From: an uncultured Opitutales bacterium
Lineage (GTDB): Bacteria; Verrucomicrobiota; Verrucomicrobiia; Opitutales; Coraliomargaritaceae
Length of the DNA: 51,076 bases
Direction: 5' to 3'
Assembly (NCBI GenBank): GCA_937775295.1
Contig: CALKBZ010000035.1
Coordinates: 1 to 51,076, forward strand
Part shown: in pieces, positions 47,403 to 51,076 of the stretch
How positions within the stretch are numbered: the stretch's first letter is position 1
Layout: each line of letters opens with the position of its first letter
The notes under the pieces: generated by a model
Databases searched by the model: none
The model's input: only the letters and a program-made list of their open reading frames with translations
Told to the model about the DNA's origin: nothing
Translations under genes and position numbers: made by a program

Positions 47403-47532
47403 GGAGGGAGTGGCGCTCACTCCGAACGCGCCGGGAGGCAGTGGCGTTCGTCCCGAGTGCCATTTTATTCGCGATGGGGCTGATACCCCGAAGCGTGCTT
47501 CGGCTTTTTTGGAGGGCAACGCTCCGTCGTTG
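47403..47532. repeat. Mixed hairpin region with a further REP family 1 stem version
   Basis: GGAG, stem GGCAACG, loop CTCCGT, stem CGTTGCC at about 47511-47532 follows the family 1 plan with a fully different stem. Near 47403 GGAGTGGCGCTCACTCC forms another hairpin, and CCGAAGC-GT-GCTTCGG-CTTTTTT at 47488-47510 looks like a terminator. The gap 47175-47926 otherwise holds only short overlapping frames and no supported gene. Confidence 0.65.
47488..47510 (+). terminator. Terminator-like hairpin
   Basis: Stem CCGAAGC (47488-47494), loop GT, stem GCTTCGG (47497-47503), then CTTTTTT. It is over 300 bp after the LolA-like paralogue 2 and could end read-through from it. Confidence 0.6.
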
Positions 47533-47926
47533 CCATTGCGTACCATTGCGTAAGACGGCCTGTGGAAACGACAGCGCGTCTCCCTTCAGGCGAATCCCTC
47601 GGGGCTTGCGCCGAGGATCATCATTGCGGCTCTGGATTTCCCCGCCTGTCACCTTCGACCCTTTAGCAGTCGGTTCTCCGCAATAGAATTAACCAACATG
47701 CCCCGCCAATCCCTGTAAAAACGATGCAAATGCCCGCCGATGGCCAAAAAAAAACTTGCAATCCGCCTGAGGATGGAAAACGTTATGGTGACTTGTCGAT
47801 CCCTTGGCGAGTAATCGTTAACGCGGTCAAATCCATAAGTCTCTGATTTAGAAGTGTTTCCCTGCACGCCTTTTTGTCATAGGTAGTAAAGCTAGATATC
47901 TATCTAAAACCTCAAATAAAAAAAAT

Positions 47927-49000
47927 ATGATAAAAACACCCACAAAATTTATTGCGCTGCTCTCAGGAGCCGCGTTTCTCATGTCCAGCGCCTTCGCGCA
48001 GGGCGTAACCACTGCCCCAGTTGGGTATGTGACGCAAACTATTAAGCCGGGCTCATTTAATCTGATTGGGGCAAACTTATCTAATTCCGTTGTTGCTTCT
48101 GGAGCCTTTGAGTCTGCGGACGCTTCTTCTGCAACTGATGTCGAGGGTAATTTTTCGACTGCCTTGTCGAGCGGTGACGGTTATGTTCTTTCGCTGACAA
48201 GTAGTAATGTCGGGGTGAATACAGGCGTGAGTGCATCATCTGCTACGACAATTACTACTGGCGATGATTTGTCTTCTTTCATTACTGCTGGAACTACATA
48301 TGAAATTCGCAAACTTGTAACGATTGCCGATTTGTTTGGCGCGAGTAACTCTGCAGAGTTAGCTGGGGCAACTGCTGGTAATACTAGTGCTGCTGATTTC
48401 GTCTGGATTCCAGATGGAGCAGGAGGTTTCACTAAAATCTATTACAACGGAACTCCACGTACTTTCCCTGCTTTGTCAGTCGGCTGGAAGTCGACACTTA
48501 CAGGTAACGATGATGCTTCGGCTACCTCAATTTATTTTACCAGTGGTGCCTACATCCAAGTTCAACGCGCTGCGTTTGATGCGGCTGAAGCTGGTGTTGA
48601 TCCAAGCGATCTAACATCTAAGGATTTGGTTTTCAGTGGTAGTGTAATTCCACAATCATCCGAAGTAGTTGCTGAAACTGGGTTCAACACACTTAATCGT
48701 ATTTTCCCGGGGGATTTAACCCTAGGAGAGTCGCTGTTGGAGACGAATCTTGCGCAAGCTGCTTCCGGTGATACTTCTGCTGCTGATATCGTTTGGGTTC
48801 CAGATGGTTCCGGAGGATATAACAAGTATTACTACAACGGAACTCCACGTACTTTCCCTGCTTTGTCAGTCGGCTGGAAGTCGACACTTACAGGTAACAC
48901 TGATGCTTCGGTGGAAGTCTTAACTAGTGCTTTCTTCATCGAAAGAAAAGGCAGCGCGACTATGGTCACGATGCCTCTGCCGAGCGGTGTGAGTCTTTAG
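47927..49000 (+). CDS. TIGR02597-like secreted protein with internal duplication
   Basis: A 357-residue product with a signal peptide (KFIALLSGAAFLMSSAFA). Characteristic features are APVGYVTQTIKPGSFNLIGA near the N-terminus and two modules ending in DGAGGFTKIYYNGTPRTF and DGSGGYNKYYYNGTPRTF with FPALSVGWKSTLTGN. This pattern is that of the TIGR02597 family of Verrucomicrobia, secreted proteins of unknown role that often neighbour PEP-CTERM proteins. Codons here are more AT-rich than in nearby housekeeping genes. A 66-bp stretch is identical at DNA level between the modules. The next gene is a PEP-CTERM protein, 74 bp downstream. Confidence 0.75.
   Translation: MIKTPTKFIALLSGAAFLMSSAFAQGVTTAPVGYVTQTIKPGSFNLIGANLSNSVVASGAFESADASSATDVEGNFSTALSSGDGYVLSLTSSNVGVNTGVSASSATTITTGDDLSSFITAGTTYEIRKLVTIADLFGASNSAELAGATAGNTSAADFVWIPDGAGGFTKIYYNGTPRTFPALSVGWKSTLTGNDDASATSIYFTSGAYIQVQRAAFDAAEAGVDPSDLTSKDLVFSGSVIPQSSEVVAETGFNTLNRIFPGDLTLGESLLETNLAQAASGDTSAADIVWVPDGSGGYNKYYYNGTPRTFPALSVGWKSTLTGNTDASVEVLTSAFFIERKGSATMVTMPLPSGVSL
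48443..48898. repeat. Two identical 66-bp segments inside the TIGR02597-like gene
   Basis: Positions 48443-48508 and 48833-48898 are identical base for base, with no synonymous differences. They begin TACAACGGAACTCC and end CAGGTAAC. They encode YNGTPRTFPALSVGWKSTLT plus one or two flanking residues. The flanking module halves have diverged. Confidence 0.93.
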
Positions 49001-49074
49001 TCTAAATAGGCAACTCATTCTTGATAATTTTAAATAAACTTGACTTAAAGTTAAACTATAAACCAAAAAACATA

Positions 49075-49692
49075 ATGAAAAATAAACTAATAACACTTTT
49101 TGCGGTCGCTTCAATTGCTGTCGCAAACGTACAAGGCGCATCTGTTGGCTTCAGTAACTTCGATTCCGCAAATTTCAACGCTCTCGTGATTGCTGACTCA
49201 TCTGGTTCTGCCCTAGGTCTAACTAGCACGGCCGCAATTGGCTACTTTAGTGATGCATCAGCAGCATCAACTGGTGATTTCTCATCTTGGAATCAGTTGG
49301 GTTCAGCCGCAAATTTTGGCGCCGGAAATTTTATTGAGGGTGTTTATGGCGGTCAAGGTGGTGGAGCTATCCTCGCTGGTAGCGCATTCATCGGGCAGAA
49401 CATTACTACATTCATTACTTCTGCAAGCGGTACAGAGTTTCTTGTTGCAATGTCGGGCCTTGTATTTGCTGCAGATGCTCCGACATTCTTCGCTGATACG
49501 AATATCTTCAGTGATGATGGTATTTCGTATGTTTTTGGTGGTTCTGAAGGTCCTGAAATTAATTTTGGCACGGGCAATCAGTTCTCGATCAAGACTGCAG
49601 CAGTAGTCGCAGTTCCTGAGCCATCCACATTCGCAGCACTCGCTGGTCTATGTGCCTTGGGTGCAGTGATGGTTCGCCGTCGTCGCGCTTAG
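49075..49692 (+). CDS. PEP-CTERM sorting domain protein
   Basis: A 205-residue product. A signal peptide (KNKLITLFAVASIAVANVQG) precedes a mature Ser/Gly/Ala/Phe-rich region (GAGNFIEGVYGGQGG; TNIFSDDGISYVFGG). The C-terminus has the sorting signal VPEPSTFAALAG, a hydrophobic helix and VRRRRA. Exosortase recognises PEP-CTERM tails and anchors or releases the protein at the cell envelope. The exosortase is not in the window. The ATG at 49075 is chosen because it leads to the signal peptide. A strong terminator follows. Confidence 0.9.
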   Translation: MKNKLITLFAVASIAVANVQGASVGFSNFDSANFNALVIADSSGSALGLTSTAAIGYFSDASAASTGDFSSWNQLGSAANFGAGNFIEGVYGGQGGGAILAGSAFIGQNITTFITSASGTEFLVAMSGLVFAADAPTFFADTNIFSDDGISYVFGGSEGPEINFGTGNQFSIKTAAVVAVPEPSTFAALAGLCALGAVMVRRRRA

Positions 49693-49713
49693 TTCGACTC
49701 AAATTAAAATTTC

Positions 49714-49743
49714 AAAAGCCCCGACTGCGGTCGGGGCTTTTTT
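49714..49743 (+). terminator. Rho-independent terminator after the PEP-CTERM gene
   Basis: Arms AAAAGCCCCGAC (49714-49725) and GTCGGGGCTTTT (49730-49741), loop TGCG, followed by more T. The flanking bases match those of the porin terminator at 40894. Confidence 0.93.
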
Positions 49744-49769
49744 GTGTCTGGATGTTGCCTCTTTTGAGG

Positions 49770-49890
49770 CATTAAAAGATCTTAAAAAGGGGTCTCTTAG
49801 ACAAAGGAAGATCTTAAAAGGACGAAATCTTAAAAGGGCCTCAGCTAAAATTTAAGGGGAATTAAAAGGGCCTGTCCCTAAAATTTAAGA
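49770..49890. repeat. AT-rich short-repeat region upstream of the second RAYT
   Basis: Repeats of AGATCTTAAAA (two copies, 49778 and 49808) and of TTAAAAGGGCC followed by CTAAAATTTAAG (two copies, about 49828 and 49864) lead up to the transposase gene at 49926. They contain no family 1 or 2 hairpin. They may be the recognition or end sequence of that RAYT group. Confidence 0.55.
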
Positions 49891-49925
49891 TTGACTGGTT
49901 CTGAGGTTGAGTCGATGATTTATGT

Positions 49926-50912
49926 GTGAGGCATCGTCGATTAAAAGTCCATGGGAGGAGTGCCGCATACCACTGTATGACGCGGACGGTGAATGGTGAG
50001 CTCCTGTTTAAGGACAGAGAGAAAGAGGTCCTGCGGAAGATGATTCGTCAGGTGGCTGACTTCTGCGGTGTGGAGGTGTTGACCTACTGTATCATGTCGA
50101 ATCATTTCCATGTGTTGCTTCAAGTTCCAGATGCACCGTCGGTTTCGGATGCTGAATTGATGCGTCGTTATCGGGTTCTCTATCCGAAGCCCACTAAATA
50201 TCAGGAGGCTTCGGCGACGCTGATGGCCGCGCAATTGCGCGCGGGAGGGGATGAGGCGGAACTGATTCGGCGCAAGCTGCTGGCGCGTATGTTTGATGTG
50301 TCCGAATTTATGAAGACGGTGAAGCAGCGCTTCTCCACCTGGTATAATAAGTCGCATCAGCGCTATGGCACTTTGTGGGCGGATCGCTTTAAGTCGGTGC
50401 TGGTCGAGGGGGAGGGCAATCCGCTGCAAACCATGGCCGCTTATATTGATCTGAATCCTGTCCGTGCTGGGCTGGTTGATGATCCGAAGGACTACCGCTT
50501 CTGCGGCTATTCGGAAGCAGTGGTGGGAGTTGCTGAGGCGGCGCGGGGGCTGATTGATATTTGGAGCGATCACGGTGCGAAGCAGGTTGATTCGGCTTTG
50601 CAGGCGCATCGGATGTTGATCTTTGGTAAGCATGCCTCTGAGGCGGGCTTGTCTGATATGACGCGAAAGCGGGCGTTGAAAGTTCTGGATCAGGACGATG
50701 GACAATTGCCGAAGGCGGCAATTCTTCGCTGCCGGGTGCGGTATTTTACCGATGGTGCCATTCTGGGCTCTGCTGAGTTTGTCCGAGGTTTTACGGCTGT
50801 ATGGCAAGTGGAGTGCAGGCGGAAGCATCTGCCGAAGGTGCATGCGCTGCGTGGTTCGGATTGGGGGGATCTTGCCGTGATTCAAGGCCTGCGCAGGCAG
50901 CTGTTTGGTTGA
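49926..50912 (+). CDS. REP-associated tyrosine transposase (RAYT), large type
   Basis: A 328-residue Y1 HUH transposase from GTG 49926. The start RHRRLKVHGRSAAYHCMTRT is typical. The HUH motif is in YCIMSNHFHVLLQVP (His-Phe-His). The Tyr is in AAYIDLNPVRAGLVDDP. The ~140 C-terminal residues (MTRKRALKVLDQDDGQLP) are an added domain not found in the small RAYT at 37.9 kb. No family 1 or 2 hairpins flank it, so it probably uses other sites. It seems intact. The last 160 bases after it hold no supported feature. Confidence 0.88.
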   Translation: MRHRRLKVHGRSAAYHCMTRTVNGELLFKDREKEVLRKMIRQVADFCGVEVLTYCIMSNHFHVLLQVPDAPSVSDAELMRRYRVLYPKPTKYQEASATLMAAQLRAGGDEAELIRRKLLARMFDVSEFMKTVKQRFSTWYNKSHQRYGTLWADRFKSVLVEGEGNPLQTMAAYIDLNPVRAGLVDDPKDYRFCGYSEAVVGVAEAARGLIDIWSDHGAKQVDSALQAHRMLIFGKHASEAGLSDMTRKRALKVLDQDDGQLPKAAILRCRVRYFTDGAILGSAEFVRGFTAVWQVECRRKHLPKVHALRGSDWGDLAVIQGLRRQLFG

Positions 50913-51076
50913 TGGCATTTGTGAGCCCCAATCATGGAACTCTTGGCTTCCGCAGTTGACTGATTACGAAGCATCCCCGCTTTGTTGGCGGATTCTGAGT
51001 GATGCGTGTTGACCTTTGAGGGGCTTCCACAAAGGTAGCCGCCTCTTCTAATCCCAAACGTAAATCATAATTCAAA

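Noticed and set aside
47341-47690. Short frames in the gap before the TIGR02597-like gene
   Set aside because: They overlap on both strands, contain hairpin repeats and show no family similarity or start signals.

Overview
The window looks like chromosomal DNA of a marine verrucomicrobial bacterium, most likely of the Opitutales/Puniceicoccales side (Coraliomargarita or Lentimonas type). This is inferred from the gene content: a PEP-CTERM protein ending VPEPSTFAALAG...VRRRRA, a TIGR02597-like secreted protein, a large DUF4838 enzyme, an FTLIELL pseudopilin with a very hydrophobic N-terminus, a Verru_Chthon-cassette-like PilX protein, and many starts without a Shine-Dalgarno sequence. No rRNA, tRNA, CRISPR array or prophage was recognised.

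Layout. 1-4.6 kb: the end of a hybrid histidine kinase, then a 2-oxoacid dehydrogenase gene in which E1-alpha, E1-beta and a lipoyl-E2 run together, broken by one +1 frameshift. 5.2-9.3 kb: a DUF4838 enzyme, facing an overlapping pair (an MnmM-type tRNA methyltransferase and an MnmC(o)-like FAD oxidoreductase) that together resemble a split MnmC. 9.4-12.4 kb: yraN, zwf and opcA (oxidative pentose phosphate entry), then an exported peroxiredoxin. 13.5-16.3 kb: an operon of a WalJ/YycJ-like metallo-hydrolase, pyruvate kinase and a frameshifted (Leu-Pro)n protein. 16.5-18.1 kb: folE2 and a Nudix hydrolase. 18.1-23.7 kb: a PilX/Verru_Chthon-like protein with its partner, and a sigma-54 response regulator. 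23.9-25.5 kb: a DUF1573, MauE/DoxX and rhodanese redox cassette. 26.4-30.5 kb: nth, a six-copy 180-bp repeat array, a small lipoprotein, a clpB relic and a CBS-type inorganic pyrophosphatase. 30.8-37.2 kb: a pseudopilin, glyA, a beta-rich secreted protein, surE, a thioesterase and transaldolase. 37.3-43.7 kb: REP hairpin arrays around a RAYT transposase gene, then DUF423, a BamE-like protein, a ruined porin and argG. 43.8-47.2 kb: a GspF/PilC protein and two paralogous LolA-like secreted proteins. 47.9-50.9 kb: a TIGR02597-like protein, a PEP-CTERM protein and a second RAYT.

The most interesting signal lies between the genes. Short hairpins built to one plan (5' guide GGGAG, 7-bp stem, loop CTCCGC or CTCCGT, trailing GC) occur dozens of times in both orientations. 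The guide and loop hardly change, while the stem exists in at least six sequence versions, most with matching changes on both arms. Each array is nearly uniform in its stem version. Two dense arrays flank a small RAYT-type HUH transposase gene. A second hairpin family (guide GGAG, loop ACC or AGT) also shows compensatory stem changes. This fits a REP/REPIN-RAYT system with several stem dialects and guide-loop complementarity.

Several genes carry frameshifts at runs of one base or at microsatellites (E1-E2, the (LP)n protein, the porin, one LolA-like protein). Whether these are real or assembly errors cannot be settled from the sequence alone.
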